Positions 7,595 through 15,800 of a stretch of 64,000 nucleotides of DNA are shown here, one piece after another; position 1 is the stretch's first letter, and each line of letters opens with the position of its first letter. Both the position numbers and the translations under genes were made by a program. The DNA comes from Candidatus Sumerlaeota bacterium (lineage in GTDB: Bacteria; Sumerlaeota; Sumerlaeia; Sumerlaeales; Sumerlaeaceae). The stretch is from the NCBI GenBank assembly GCA_026398535.1, contig JAPLSQ010000009.1, positions 29,804 to 93,803 of the forward strand, given 5' to 3'. Under the pieces are notes generated by a model. That model was given only the letters and a program-made list of their open reading frames with translations. It was not told the origin of the DNA and did no database searches.

Positions 7595-9730
7595 TCACCG
7601 TATGATGACGACTTCGTGGATATCCTCGCAAAGAATTGTGATCATGTTGCCATCAACATGCAATTGACTGTCAGGGTTCAGCTTCTCCACCGACCGGAAC
7701 GGGACGTTGACCTTGATCTTCGCTCTGAAAATAGCCGGTTGCTCCATGCGCACCGATGGCTTGATCGGCTGGTTCAGACCGGGCAGCGTCACCGACTGGC
7801 GCATGGAATTGAACAACAATAGATGAACCAGAATGCGCGCGCCATCGCGCAGAATAACCGCCTCCATGTTCAACGGGGCATCGGCAATCACAACCCCGGG
7901 CTCGTATCCGAAATAACGAACAACATTATTCAACAGTTTCCTGTGCTCGGGAATCTCGTAAATGTCCGCATACGACCCATCCGTCGTGTGCGGAAGATAA
8001 ACAACTTTGCCCTTCCCATAATCGTTCACGCAAACGGCATCCGCAAGCCGCCTGTGCGGCGGATGGATGTTGTGCGAGTAAAATCTGCCGGGATAATGCT
8101 TGCGGTGAAAGGAATCGAGCACATCGCCGCACACCCGCGCCGTGGTCGCCTTCACCCGGTGCGCCTGGCCCATCTGCAGGATGTAATGTCGGGGGTCAAT
8201 CCCGTCGCCAAAGGGGGCGGGGATGTTGCGCAAGTAATGGGTGTCGCAATCCAGCGTATCGGCATAGTCAGCGCCGAATAGTCGATTGAGCTGATAGTTT
8301 GGCAGCTTGGCGCCGTCCGTCGAATACAGACTGGTGTCATATGTCGCGGCAAGATATCCGCCGTCTGAAACATATTTTTCCAGCATGGCGCATTCCGCCT
8401 CGCTCATCACGGCCACATTCGGCAGATAGACCACCGGGTATTGCGCCAGTATTTCAGCGCTCACAGTCTCATCAAACACAAAATCAATACAGTAATGGCT
8501 CTCGCTGAGCGCCTTGTAACCGCCCATGACCGGCAGCAGAAATCGCTCCTGCGCGTCGCGCCCATACAAATCGCGGGTCTTCTGCGAATAATAGATGGCC
8601 ACATGCCTCGCAGGCTCGCCTTTGAAAGTGTCCCGCTTTGCGTTGATCTCTCTGAAACACTCGCCCACGCGGTCGTAAGCAACAGCATCGAGCTCGCCGG
8701 TTTGGTAGGGCTGGTCAATCAGCATGATTGTGGCGCCGTTGGCCGTCGATGTCAGCGCCTCCCACCGCAACTGATTCAATGGCTTGACCGTGAAATCCGT
8801 GATCCGGTTCATCCGCCATGCCACCATCTCAACCGCCTTGCCCGGCACAAGGTTGCGCACATAACGCGCCTCCATGCCCGGATACATGTTGCCAAAAAGC
8901 GGCGTGTAAGTCTCGCCCGTTGACATCGTGCTGTAAAGGGCGTGCCGAACGGGCATCTGGCCCACGCGCCAGTCGAAGCCCGGCGAGCCGTGGTAGTTAA
9001 ACACAACATGACAGCCCGGCTTGAACTTGTGGATGTGATTGCGCAATCCCCACGCCATGCGCTCCACCGAACGGTAACGGAAATCCAGAAACTGCCGCCA
9101 TGCCTCATCCCAAAGCGGTTCACGGGGCAATTCCTTGCCCGTTTCCTTAAAAAACAATTCGCGACAGTGGTCGCAATAACATGACAGCCCGCCAAAATCG
9201 AGGTTGATCATGTCGAGATGGAATCCTTCGATATCGTATCCTGTGGCGATTTCCTCCAGCATTGTCTGCGCATACATGTTGTAACCGGGACTGTTGTGGC
9301 ACACATAGTGCCATTTGCCGCAATCGGCGGCCGAGGCCACATCAATCACCGGTTGCCCCTTTTCGTTGCGCATTGTCCAGTCGGAATGCGCCTCGCATGC
9401 ATGATTGTCCCAGATGACACTGTAGTAAGCCATGATCCGCACCCCCACCTTCCGCCCCTCCTCGATCGCTTCGGCCAAGAGGTCGCGCGTTCCCAAGTTG
9501 CGGTGCTTATGCCCCGCCCTCGTGTTATAGTATGCGTTGCCGTAATGGTCCTTGGCGAAAAAATAAAGATATTGGGTCCCCGTGCCGGCCACCATCCGCA
9601 TCATGGCCCCAATGTCAGCATCTTTAAGTATCTCCTCGTCCCACTCGGGGCAATGCAAGTCCATGTGGATCTTGTAAAGGGCATTGTGCAATCCCCCCGT
9701 GTTGCCTGCGGCCTGACCTGCCTGACTCAT
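7595..9730 (-). CDS. Cytoplasmic GHL6-like glycoside hydrolase with GH42-type amidotransferase-like domain
   Basis: 711 residues from ATG at 9730, which follows an AAAGGAAG ribosome site. No signal peptide is seen (MSQAGQAAGNTGGLHNALYK), so it probably acts inside the cell, unlike its exported neighbours. Residues about 15-380 form a TIM barrel resembling the hypothetical glycosyl hydrolase 6 family (YDIEGFHLDMINLDFGGLSC, then a CYCDHC cluster); the aspartate in FHLDMINLDF is a candidate nucleophile. Residues about 380-590 look like the GH42 trimerisation domain (YVSDGGYLAATYDTSLY). It may trim oligosaccharides imported after outer hydrolysis. A LacI-type operator lies 126 bp upstream. Substrate unknown; an alpha-L-fucosidase-like retaining mechanism is possible but unproven. 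Confidence 0.7.
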   Translation of the reverse strand: MSQAGQAAGNTGGLHNALYKIHMDLHCPEWDEEILKDADIGAMMRMVAGTGTQYLYFFAKDHYGNAYYNTRAGHKHRNLGTRDLLAEAIEEGRKVGVRIMAYYSVIWDNHACEAHSDWTMRNEKGQPVIDVASAADCGKWHYVCHNSPGYNMYAQTMLEEIATGYDIEGFHLDMINLDFGGLSCYCDHCRELFFKETGKELPREPLWDEAWRQFLDFRYRSVERMAWGLRNHIHKFKPGCHVVFNYHGSPGFDWRVGQMPVRHALYSTMSTGETYTPLFGNMYPGMEARYVRNLVPGKAVEMVAWRMNRITDFTVKPLNQLRWEALTSTANGATIMLIDQPYQTGELDAVAYDRVGECFREINAKRDTFKGEPARHVAIYYSQKTRDLYGRDAQERFLLPVMGGYKALSESHYCIDFVFDETVSAEILAQYPVVYLPNVAVMSEAECAMLEKYVSDGGYLAATYDTSLYSTDGAKLPNYQLNRLFGADYADTLDCDTHYLRNIPAPFGDGIDPRHYILQMGQAHRVKATTARVCGDVLDSFHRKHYPGRFYSHNIHPPHRRLADAVCVNDYGKGKVVYLPHTTDGSYADIYEIPEHRKLLNNVVRYFGYEPGVVIADAPLNMEAVILRDGARILVHLLLFNSMRQSVTLPGLNQPIKPSVRMEQPAIFRAKIKVNVPFRSVEKLNPDSQLHVDGNMITILCEDIHEVVIIR

Positions 9731-9855
9731 CGTGACAATTTCTTCCTTTATCGATTGTTTTCGCGGATCAGGTGATTCATCGCAGTGCTCACCTTGATTC
9801 AGGTGAATCGGCCGTCGCCGACAACTTTTTCCTGACACGCGTGAGGGACATGTAA

Positions 9856-9869
9856 GGAAAGCGTTTTCC
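9856..9869. promoter_or_regulatory. LacI/CcpA-type operator upstream of the GHL6-like gene
   Basis: GGAAAGCGTTTTCC is a near-perfect palindrome, almost identical to the general catabolite/LacI operator consensus. It lies in the 387-bp divergent intergenic region (9731-10117) between the GHL6-like gene and lacI, upstream of the former. Apart from this and the lacI promoter/operator, I see nothing else in that region. Confidence 0.6.
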
Positions 9870-10048
9870 CCTCGTCAAGAATTATTTTCAAAAAATATGA
9901 CATGCCCCCCAGCCACTCCTGACCGCAACAATCGCGACCATACCCGTTCACTTTCCTCGTACGCCTTGTATATAGCGGAATGCCTTCCAAAATATATGCG
10001 GCATTTTAACCCGTCTCCATGAAAATCAATATTCTATATTTTGCGCTC

Positions 10049-10078
10049 TTGACATGCTGGAATGCAAGCGATTGCATT
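10049..10078 (+). promoter_or_regulatory. Candidate promoter with overlapping LacI operator for lacI
   Basis: A consensus -35 box TTGACA lies at 10049-10054. The palindrome AATGCAAGCGATTGCATT (10061-10078) covers the spacer and the expected -10 position (weak TTGCAT at 10072). It sits 40 bp before the lacI start. A repressor bound here would block its own gene. Promoter boxes are by eye; the palindrome itself is clear. Confidence 0.5.
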
Positions 10079-10117
10079 GGCCTTTGTAACTTCTTCAAAG
10101 GATCAATCTTTTTCATC

Positions 10118-11182
10118 ATGGCAATCACTATCGAAGATGTCGCCAAGGCGACAAAGGTCTCGCTGTCCACCGTTTCAAGGGTGCTCAACAATACTGACCA
10201 CCCGATCTCTGAACAGACACGCCAGCGCGTGCTCAAGATCGCGCGCAAACTGGGCTACAGACCCAACCTTCACGCAAAAAACCTCGCGACACAGTCTAAC
10301 AACACCATCGAGGTTTTCCTCGACCTGACTTATGACAGCGCCGGTGAAACAGGCTTCGGAAGCTCGCTCAACCATTTCCTCATCGCCGCCGACCAGGTTG
10401 CCGTCAAAGAGGGATTCCATGTCATCCTCGACATCACCCACTCCCGGCAGCGCAATGGATACAATATGGATATGGGATGCATCCCCATTGCAGGAGCCAT
10501 GATCATGTCGCCACGCCAGGAGGACACTCACGTGGAGATGCTCGCAAACTCAAAAATCCCGTTCCTCGTCGTCGGCTCCTCGGAATACAACAACTACAGT
10601 TACGTCGACACTGACAACATCACCGGCGCAAGTCTCGCCCTTGAACACCTCATCAGACTCGGTCATACCCGCATTGCCTGCCTGGGCGGACCAGCCAACT
10701 TCAAGCCCAGCATCGATCGCATCACCGGTTACCGCAGGGCGTTGCGCAACCATAACCTCATCGAGCGCGAGGAATGGCTGGAAACAGGTGACTGGACATT
10801 GTCCAACGGCTACACGAAAATGCTCATCATCCTTGAAAACACACGATCCGACCCGCCAACGGCCGTGTATGCCTCGAATGACATGCTCGCCCTCGGCGCC
10901 ATGCGCGCCATCAAATCAAAAAATATCCGCATCCCCGAAGACATCGCCATCGTGGGATTTGATGACATACCGGGCACCGAAAGCACCAATCCCCCGCTCA
11001 CAACCATACGCCAGCCGTTCCGTGAAACAGGACAGCTGGCCACGGAAATTCTCATCCGCATGATAAAAACAGGTTATCCGCCCAAGGCGCCATATCATGT
11101 CCTCGTCCCGCCGAAACTCGTCATACGCCGCTCCTGCGGCTCCGTTGTCGGAAACACTGAATCCTTCGAACAGGCGCTGTAA
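10118..11182 (+). CDS. LacI-family transcriptional regulator
   Basis: 354 residues. I chose ATG at 10118 because the LacI helix-turn-helix starts there directly ([24 protein letters not shown], then the hinge RPNLHAKNLA). The C-terminal 285 residues are a periplasmic-binding-protein-like sugar domain with family landmarks (LGHTRIACLGG, VYASNDMLALGAM, IAIVGFDDIPG). It is a paralogue of the truncated regulator at 1-458. It is divergent from the GHL6-like hydrolase gene, and both promoters carry similar palindromes, so it probably represses that unit and itself until a sugar is bound. A 55-bp internal piece of this gene (10648-10702) is duplicated at 19980-20034. Confidence 0.93.
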   Translation: MAITIEDVAKATKVSLSTVSRVLNNTDHPISEQTRQRVLKIARKLGYRPNLHAKNLATQSNNTIEVFLDLTYDSAGETGFGSSLNHFLIAADQVAVKEGFHVILDITHSRQRNGYNMDMGCIPIAGAMIMSPRQEDTHVEMLANSKIPFLVVGSSEYNNYSYVDTDNITGASLALEHLIRLGHTRIACLGGPANFKPSIDRITGYRRALRNHNLIEREEWLETGDWTLSNGYTKMLIILENTRSDPPTAVYASNDMLALGAMRAIKSKNIRIPEDIAIVGFDDIPGTESTNPPLTTIRQPFRETGQLATEILIRMIKTGYPPKAPYHVLVPPKLVIRRSCGSVVGNTESFEQAL

Positions 11183-11701
11183 TACTGCATTCAAACGTGG
11201 TGTCGCCGACGACAAATGTCTTCAATCTCTAAAATCTATCATGGAGAATCCGCCCGCGAACTCGGCAGCATCCTGAGCGCCTGAGCGTGTGCTTCAACCC
11301 ATTGCTTGCCCAGCTCAAGGCGCTTGGAACGCGTGCCCTCCTCACATGCCGGGCAGGCGCCGTCCACCTCACCTTCACCTGCAACGGCCACCTGATGGGT
11401 GAAGAAGTCACGGTCTCGAAAGGGAAATTCCTCCTCCAGATCGAAGCGTCGTGCTTGATTAGCGGCCATCGTTTTCCTGGGAACTTTTGATCGCTTTTGG
11501 CTGTCTAACTTTTTGACACACCGATTTTCGGTTCAGGCAGGCTTCTCGTGGACGTTCCTTCGGATATCGGGCTTTTGAGCCCGTCGGCATTGGTGGAGTT
11601 GGTCTTGGCGCTGGTGGCTGAGAATGAGGCTTTGCGGTGCGAGTTAAGGTTATATCCAGATATCCGGATCGACCCGTCCGCGTTATGAAGGAAAATCGCG
11701 T
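11183..11701. other. Intergenic junction region with gene debris
   Basis: About 520 bp with no intact gene. It holds a 28-bp sequence repeated at 20034-20061 (here 11253-11280), a truncated minus-strand reading frame (11239-11469), and, at about 11549-11689 on the plus strand, a short frame (SALVELVLALVAENEALRCE) that vaguely resembles the N-terminal coiled coil of IS66-type transposases. The region marks the left border of the block that ends near 20061. Confidence 0.5.
11239..11469 (-). pseudogene. Truncated 5' part of an unrecognised gene
   Basis: An open frame begins with ATG at 11469 (MAANQARRFDLEEEFPFRD), contains a CPAC pair, and is cut where the duplicated 28-bp segment meets sequence downstream of lacI. 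The stop at 11239 is probably formed by the junction. The 28 bp repeated at 20034-20061 encode part of the same frame (ALRMLPSSR). I do not recognise the family; it may never have been a gene. Confidence 0.3.
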
Positions 11702-12703
11702 ATGAAAGCATTGGTGTTGGAAGAACCTGGGAATCTGCGCTTTCATTCGGCGTGGGCCGATCCGGTTGGGCCTTCGGACTGGGCCTTGGTACGGATTCGC
11801 GCTTCGGGCATTTGCGGTTCGGATTTGCCTCGGATCATGCAGACCGGTGCTTACCACCATCCGATGATCCCTGGCCATGAGTGTGCGGGAACAATCGTGA
11901 GGGGAGGAAGAAGCGGGTTGCCGTGCGGGACCCCGGTTGCCATCCTGCCCATTATCCCCTGCAAGCAATGCGAGGGGTGCAAGGTGAGCCCATTCCACTG
12001 CAAAGCATACGATTTCATCGGATCTCGCCGAGACGGAGGTTTTGCGGAATTCTGCTTGGTTCCCTCGGAGAATCTCCTCACCTTGCCGGAAGGTTTGCCG
12101 TTGGACGAAGGGGCATTCGTGGAACCGCTGAGCGTCGCCCTGCACGTCCTGCGCCAATCCGGCATGACGCCCGGAGCCCGAGCCTTGGTGCTTGGCGCCG
12201 GGACGATCGGTCTGCTGATCGCGCAGTGGGCATCGATACTTGGCGCGGCGGAAGTCGTGGCGGCTGATATTCGCGAGGAATCGTTAGATGTGGCCCGGGC
12301 TTGCGGTCTAACCAAGGCGGTTGATTCCCGCTCCCAGGAATTCGAAAGTATGGGCGAATTCGACGTGGTATTTGAAGCCGCGGGCGCCAATGCGGCACTG
12401 TTGGCCGGAATGGGTAAACTGGCCCCGCGTGGGGTTTTGGCAGTCGTGGGTCGCGACGTGCGCGATACGGTTATACCCGTAAGCGTCTTTGAAACCTTCA
12501 TGCGTCGAGAAGCTCAGCTCTGCGGTTGCTGGGGTTACGATCTGCGCCAGGATCGGGAGTTCCTGCAGAAAACCCTGGCCGGTGGGCGCTTGAAAATATG
12601 GCCGATGATTACCGCCACCATTCCATTGGACGATGGTCCGGCAGTAATCAGTGGAATGTGGAACAAAGATCGTTTTTTCTGCAAAATCCTGTTCAATCCT
12701 TAG
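11702..12703 (+). CDS. Zinc-dependent medium-chain dehydrogenase (galactitol-1-phosphate/polyol dehydrogenase-like)
   Basis: 333 residues; ATG follows TGAAGGA with 9-bp spacing. It is an MDR-superfamily enzyme: catalytic zinc ligands C38 (GICGSD) and H59-E60 (GHE), structural zinc cysteines C87, C90, C93 and C100, and a Rossmann NAD(P) site (VLGAGTIGLL). The overall pattern resembles GatD-type sugar-phosphate dehydrogenases, which oxidise a polyol (phosphate) to a ketose (phosphate). It is the first gene of a four-gene plus-strand operon with a second MDR enzyme, an isomerase-type TIM barrel and a SIS isomerase, so it probably opens a sugar-alcohol or sugar-acid catabolic route. Substrate unknown. 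Arginine codons look more mixed (CGG, CGA, CGT) than in flanking genes. Confidence 0.85.
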   Translation: MKALVLEEPGNLRFHSAWADPVGPSDWALVRIRASGICGSDLPRIMQTGAYHHPMIPGHECAGTIVRGGRSGLPCGTPVAILPIIPCKQCEGCKVSPFHCKAYDFIGSRRDGGFAEFCLVPSENLLTLPEGLPLDEGAFVEPLSVALHVLRQSGMTPGARALVLGAGTIGLLIAQWASILGAAEVVAADIREESLDVARACGLTKAVDSRSQEFESMGEFDVVFEAAGANAALLAGMGKLAPRGVLAVVGRDVRDTVIPVSVFETFMRREAQLCGCWGYDLRQDREFLQKTLAGGRLKIWPMITATIPLDDGPAVISGMWNKDRFFCKILFNP

Positions 12704-12721
12704 ATGAGGCGAAAATACTCA

Positions 12722-13762
12722 ATGTTATCCGCACAAGTTATTCGTCTGAATGAACTCCAGTTGGTGGAAAAGCCCGTCCCGGAAGCCGGCGACGATTCGC
12801 TCTTGATAAAGGTCCATTCCTGCGCCATCTGCGGATCCGACCTCCGAATCTACAAACGGGGCGATGCCCGTGCGAATTATCCGATCGTGCTGGGCCATGA
12901 GATTGCCGGCACGGTGGCGAAAGTCGGGCGAAACGTCAAGGGTTACGCTGAAGGCGACCGCGTCTGCGCGGCGCCAGGCCACGGCTGCGGAAGCTGCCGG
13001 TATTGCTTGTCGGGCGCAAGCAACGTTTGCATCAATCCCCGCCCCTCCATCGGTTACGCATCGGACGGCGGATTCGCGGAATACATGGTCCCCCCGGAAA
13101 ATGTTGTGCAATTGGGTTTCGTCAACAGGATCCCCGACAGCCTGACTTTCGATCAGGCTTCGCTTTCCGAACTTCTGGCCTGCTGCATCAATGCCCAGGA
13201 AAACACGCCTGTGCGCGAAGAGGATGTCGTGCTGATCATGGGCGCCGGACCGGCGGGCTGCCTGCAAACCGATCTGTCGAAAATCAAAGGCGCGCGCAAG
13301 ACGCTGCTGACTCAGCGTAGCGTTGACCGGCTTGAACTGGCCCGCCGCTTCAACCCCGATCGTTGCATCGCCTCGTCGCAGGAGGATTTGAAGGCCGCGG
13401 TCATGGAAGAGACTGATGGCGTGGGCGCCGATGTCATCTTTGTCTGCGCACCCTCGGTCGAAGCCCAGCAACAGGCATTCCAGCTCGTCGCACCCCGCGG
13501 TAGAATCAATTTCTTCGGTGGATTGCCCAAGGATCGTTGCCACATCACGGTCAACGCCAACGAGTTGCACTACAAAGAGTTCTTCATCGGCGGCGCCTCC
13601 TCGTCGCTGGCCCGCCAGAACGCAGAAGCGCTGAATCTGCTTGCCGAGGGAAAGATCGATGCCAACAAGTACATCACGCACAAGTTTCCGCTTTCTGAAA
13701 TCGCGCAAGCTTTCGACATGGTCGAAAGCCGAAAGGCCATAAAGGTGGTCGTCAATCCATGA
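12722..13762 (+). CDS. Zinc-dependent medium-chain dehydrogenase (sorbitol/L-iditol dehydrogenase-like)
   Basis: 346 residues from ATG at 12722, which has GAGGCG upstream; an ATG at 12704, directly after the preceding stop, would add six residues. Catalytic zinc ligands are C37 (AICGSD) and H59-E60; structural zinc ligands are C89, C92, C95 and C103; the nucleotide-binding loop is GAGPAG. It probably oxidises a polyol or sugar with NAD(P). Two different MDR dehydrogenases back to back suggest successive oxidation or oxidation plus reduction at two carbons (an epimerisation by a keto intermediate). Its end overlaps the next gene by four bases, so the two are translationally coupled. Confidence 0.85.
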   Translation: MLSAQVIRLNELQLVEKPVPEAGDDSLLIKVHSCAICGSDLRIYKRGDARANYPIVLGHEIAGTVAKVGRNVKGYAEGDRVCAAPGHGCGSCRYCLSGASNVCINPRPSIGYASDGGFAEYMVPPENVVQLGFVNRIPDSLTFDQASLSELLACCINAQENTPVREEDVVLIMGAGPAGCLQTDLSKIKGARKTLLTQRSVDRLELARRFNPDRCIASSQEDLKAAVMEETDGVGADVIFVCAPSVEAQQQAFQLVAPRGRINFFGGLPKDRCHITVNANELHYKEFFIGGASSSLARQNAEALNLLAEGKIDANKYITHKFPLSEIAQAFDMVESRKAIKVVVNP

Positions 13763-14682
13763 ATGTCAAATTGGGTTTCGATTTGAATTGCTTCTCCAAC
13801 CGGCTGATGGAACCCGAGAGTTGGACAGATTTTGTCGCTTCCTGTGGAGTGAAGACCGTCCAATACAACTTCGATCTTCTGGATCATCTTCTGCCACGCG
13901 GAATCTGGGAACGTATCGCACGACGCACACTCGATTGCTGCGCTGAAAAGGGGATTCGCATCAAGTGCGCCTTTGGCGGGCACAATCATCATCAGAATTA
14001 TCTGGGACATCCCGACGATGAAGTGGCCCGGGCCTACGAGGATTCCTATTGCCGGATGGCCGATGTCACAGCCGCCTTGGGTGGTGAGGGTTTCGGCACC
14101 TGTTTCGCCATCACCTCCACGGCCGTGCATAACAATCCCACCAGGCGCGCTGAGGTCTTGAACCGGGCGATCGATTCATACCGGCGTATCGCCGAGTATT
14201 CGCGCAGGCAAGGGGTAAAATATCTGCTGTTCGAAACAACCTCCGTGCCGCGTGAAACCTGCGCCACTTTCGCGGAAACCGATTGGGTCCTGGAACAACT
14301 CGGTGACGCGGCGATTCCGATGAAGGTCTGCCTGGATGTCGGCCATCGCAACCAGGAAAACTCGACTGCGCCCGAGGCCGATTATCGCCAATGGATCCTG
14401 CGCTATGGACGGGTCTCGCCACTAATTCATATTCAGCAATGCAATGCCGCCACCAGCGCGCACTGGCCGTTTCTCGATGAGTTCAACGGCAAAGGGGACG
14501 TCCTCCCCGCTGAAGTGTTGCGCACCGTCGCCGACTCCGGAACGGAGGATGAGGTGCTGTTGGCCTTGGAAGTTCGCCATCGGGCGTATTTTCCAGATGA
14601 ATACGATTGGGAAAAGAATCTCCGTCAATCGGTCGATTACTGGCGGCGTTGGATCACGCTTGAAGATGAGTCCAGGAGTTAA
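13759..14682 (+). CDS. Xylose-isomerase-like TIM-barrel sugar isomerase/epimerase
   Basis: 307 residues, starting in the four-base overlap (ATGA) with the dehydrogenase before it. The fold is the AP_endonuc_2/xylose-isomerase-like TIM barrel. Expected metal and proton-transfer residues are visible in order: Glu in LLFETTSVPRE, Asp in CLDVGH, His in LIHIQQCN and Glu in LALEVRH. Members isomerise or epimerise ketoses, sugar acids or inositol derivatives using a divalent metal. Given two dehydrogenases upstream and a SIS isomerase downstream, it probably acts on the keto-sugar they produce. The exact substrate is not predictable from sequence alone. Confidence 0.8.
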   Translation: MNVKLGFDLNCFSNRLMEPESWTDFVASCGVKTVQYNFDLLDHLLPRGIWERIARRTLDCCAEKGIRIKCAFGGHNHHQNYLGHPDDEVARAYEDSYCRMADVTAALGGEGFGTCFAITSTAVHNNPTRRAEVLNRAIDSYRRIAEYSRRQGVKYLLFETTSVPRETCATFAETDWVLEQLGDAAIPMKVCLDVGHRNQENSTAPEADYRQWILRYGRVSPLIHIQQCNAATSAHWPFLDEFNGKGDVLPAEVLRTVADSGTEDEVLLALEVRHRAYFPDEYDWEKNLRQSVDYWRRWITLEDESRS

Positions 14683-14684
14683 CT

Positions 14685-15245
14685 TTGTCTGAATATCGGG
14701 AGCTTGCCGCCACGATCACCGCCGAAGTGCATGCGGTTCTGGACAAGGTGGATTCAGTGGAAGTCGACCGGCTGGTCGATGAACTGTCTGGCGCGCGTCG
14801 GGTGTTCATTTTCGCGGTGGGCAGGGTGATGCTTGCCTTGGAGTGCCTGGGCAAACGCCTCGGTCACCTTCAGATCGACTGTCAGATCGTCGGCGCGGTC
14901 ACTGAAAAGCCGATCGGCCCGGAAGATCTGCTGCTCATCGCCAGTGGGTCGGGAGAGAGCAAACTGCCGGCTGAAATCACTCGCATCGCCAAAGCGAAGA
15001 GTGCGCGCATCGGGCTGATTACCGCCGCCGATGACTCGACGATTAAACGCCTTAGTGATTTCAGCCTGAGAATGCCGTGTTCAACCAAAACGGACCCTTC
15101 GTGCGGGATTCGCTCGATTCAGTCGATGAGCACGTTGTTTGATCAATGTCTGCATCTGTTGGGCGATGTCATCGCCATCAAGCTACAGGAACGCAGGGGA
15201 CTGAGCAACGAAGAGTTGTGGAAGTATCACGCAAATCTGGAATAG
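14685..15245 (+). CDS. SIS-domain sugar-phosphate isomerase (6-phospho-3-hexuloisomerase-like)
   Basis: 186 residues, the typical size of HxlB/PHI proteins, consisting of a single SIS domain (VFIFAVGRVMLALECLGKRL, then LLLIASGSGES). It starts with TTG, well supported by AGGAG six bases upstream. PHI enzymes convert 3-hexulose-6-phosphate to fructose-6-phosphate. No hexulose-6-phosphate synthase is nearby, so here it may isomerise another ketose phosphate made by the operon. It is the last gene of the operon, followed two bases after its stop by a terminator hairpin. Confidence 0.8.
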   Translation: MSEYRELAATITAEVHAVLDKVDSVEVDRLVDELSGARRVFIFAVGRVMLALECLGKRLGHLQIDCQIVGAVTEKPIGPEDLLLIASGSGESKLPAEITRIAKAKSARIGLITAADDSTIKRLSDFSLRMPCSTKTDPSCGIRSIQSMSTLFDQCLHLLGDVIAIKLQERRGLSNEELWKYHANLE

Positions 15246-15246
15246 C

Positions 15247-15272
15247 ACCAGACGGCTGGCGTGTCTGGTTTT
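15247..15272 (+). terminator. Rho-independent terminator of the polyol/sugar operon
   Basis: Arms ACCAGAC (15247-15253) and GTCTGGT (15263-15269) form a 7-bp stem with a 9-nt loop, followed by TTTT. It starts two bases after the SIS gene stop. I see nothing definite in the remaining bases up to 15516. Confidence 0.75.
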
Positions 15273-15516
15273 GAGTCAAGCATTCCCGGTTGTCTCCGCA
15301 ATGATGTCGTATCTGCTGTAACAGCGAATAGTAGAAAGTCTTATTTATGAAGCAGGAGCGACAGACGTCTATCGCCCCGGAGTGTGTCCGGTCAAGAAGA
15401 ACGGGACGGTCACGCCCCGCGTCCTCGGTTGACTTGGGTGCTTTGGGCTTCACGGTTGTGGCCAGTTCTTTCCAACGACCCCCCGAATACCATCAATCGG
15501 ACCAGAGGACATTGCC

Positions 15517-15720
15517 GTGATCATTCATTCTTCCATCGCCATGGTCGCGCTCGCGGCCATCCTGATTCCATCCCTACCGGGTTGTGCCGTGGCAGAGACC
15601 TCGCTGACCGCCGCCATGGCCCAGCGCGTCGAGGCAGACCGCAAGGCGCAGAAGGTCTCCAAAGTGGCAGCCGATGGTTGGGACGGCGCCGTTTCAGTCC
15701 CTCGCTCCGCCCCCCTGTAG
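15517..15720 (+). CDS. Possible small lipoprotein or truncated exported protein
   Basis: A 67-residue frame from GTG at 15517 with AGGA 12 bases upstream. It starts with a hydrophobic segment and a lipobox-like end (SIAMVALAAILIPSLPGC), then a short charged stretch ending abruptly in VPRSAPL. It runs towards the SGNH hydrolase gene on the other strand. No family is recognised. It could be the surviving start of a broken gene in a rearranged region, or chance. Confidence 0.3.
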   Translation: MIIHSSIAMVALAAILIPSLPGCAVAETSLTAAMAQRVEADRKAQKVSKVAADGWDGAVSVPRSAPL

Positions 15721-15800
15721 GATCACACACGACGCAAGGGAAATGTGACGATGAAATCCGCGCGCGGCTTCTGATGCTCGCCGCGACCCTCCTCTTAGAG

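Noticed and set aside
12725..13708. 327-codon minus-strand frame
   Set aside because: Antisense to the sorbitol-dehydrogenase-like gene, which has complete zinc and NAD motifs.
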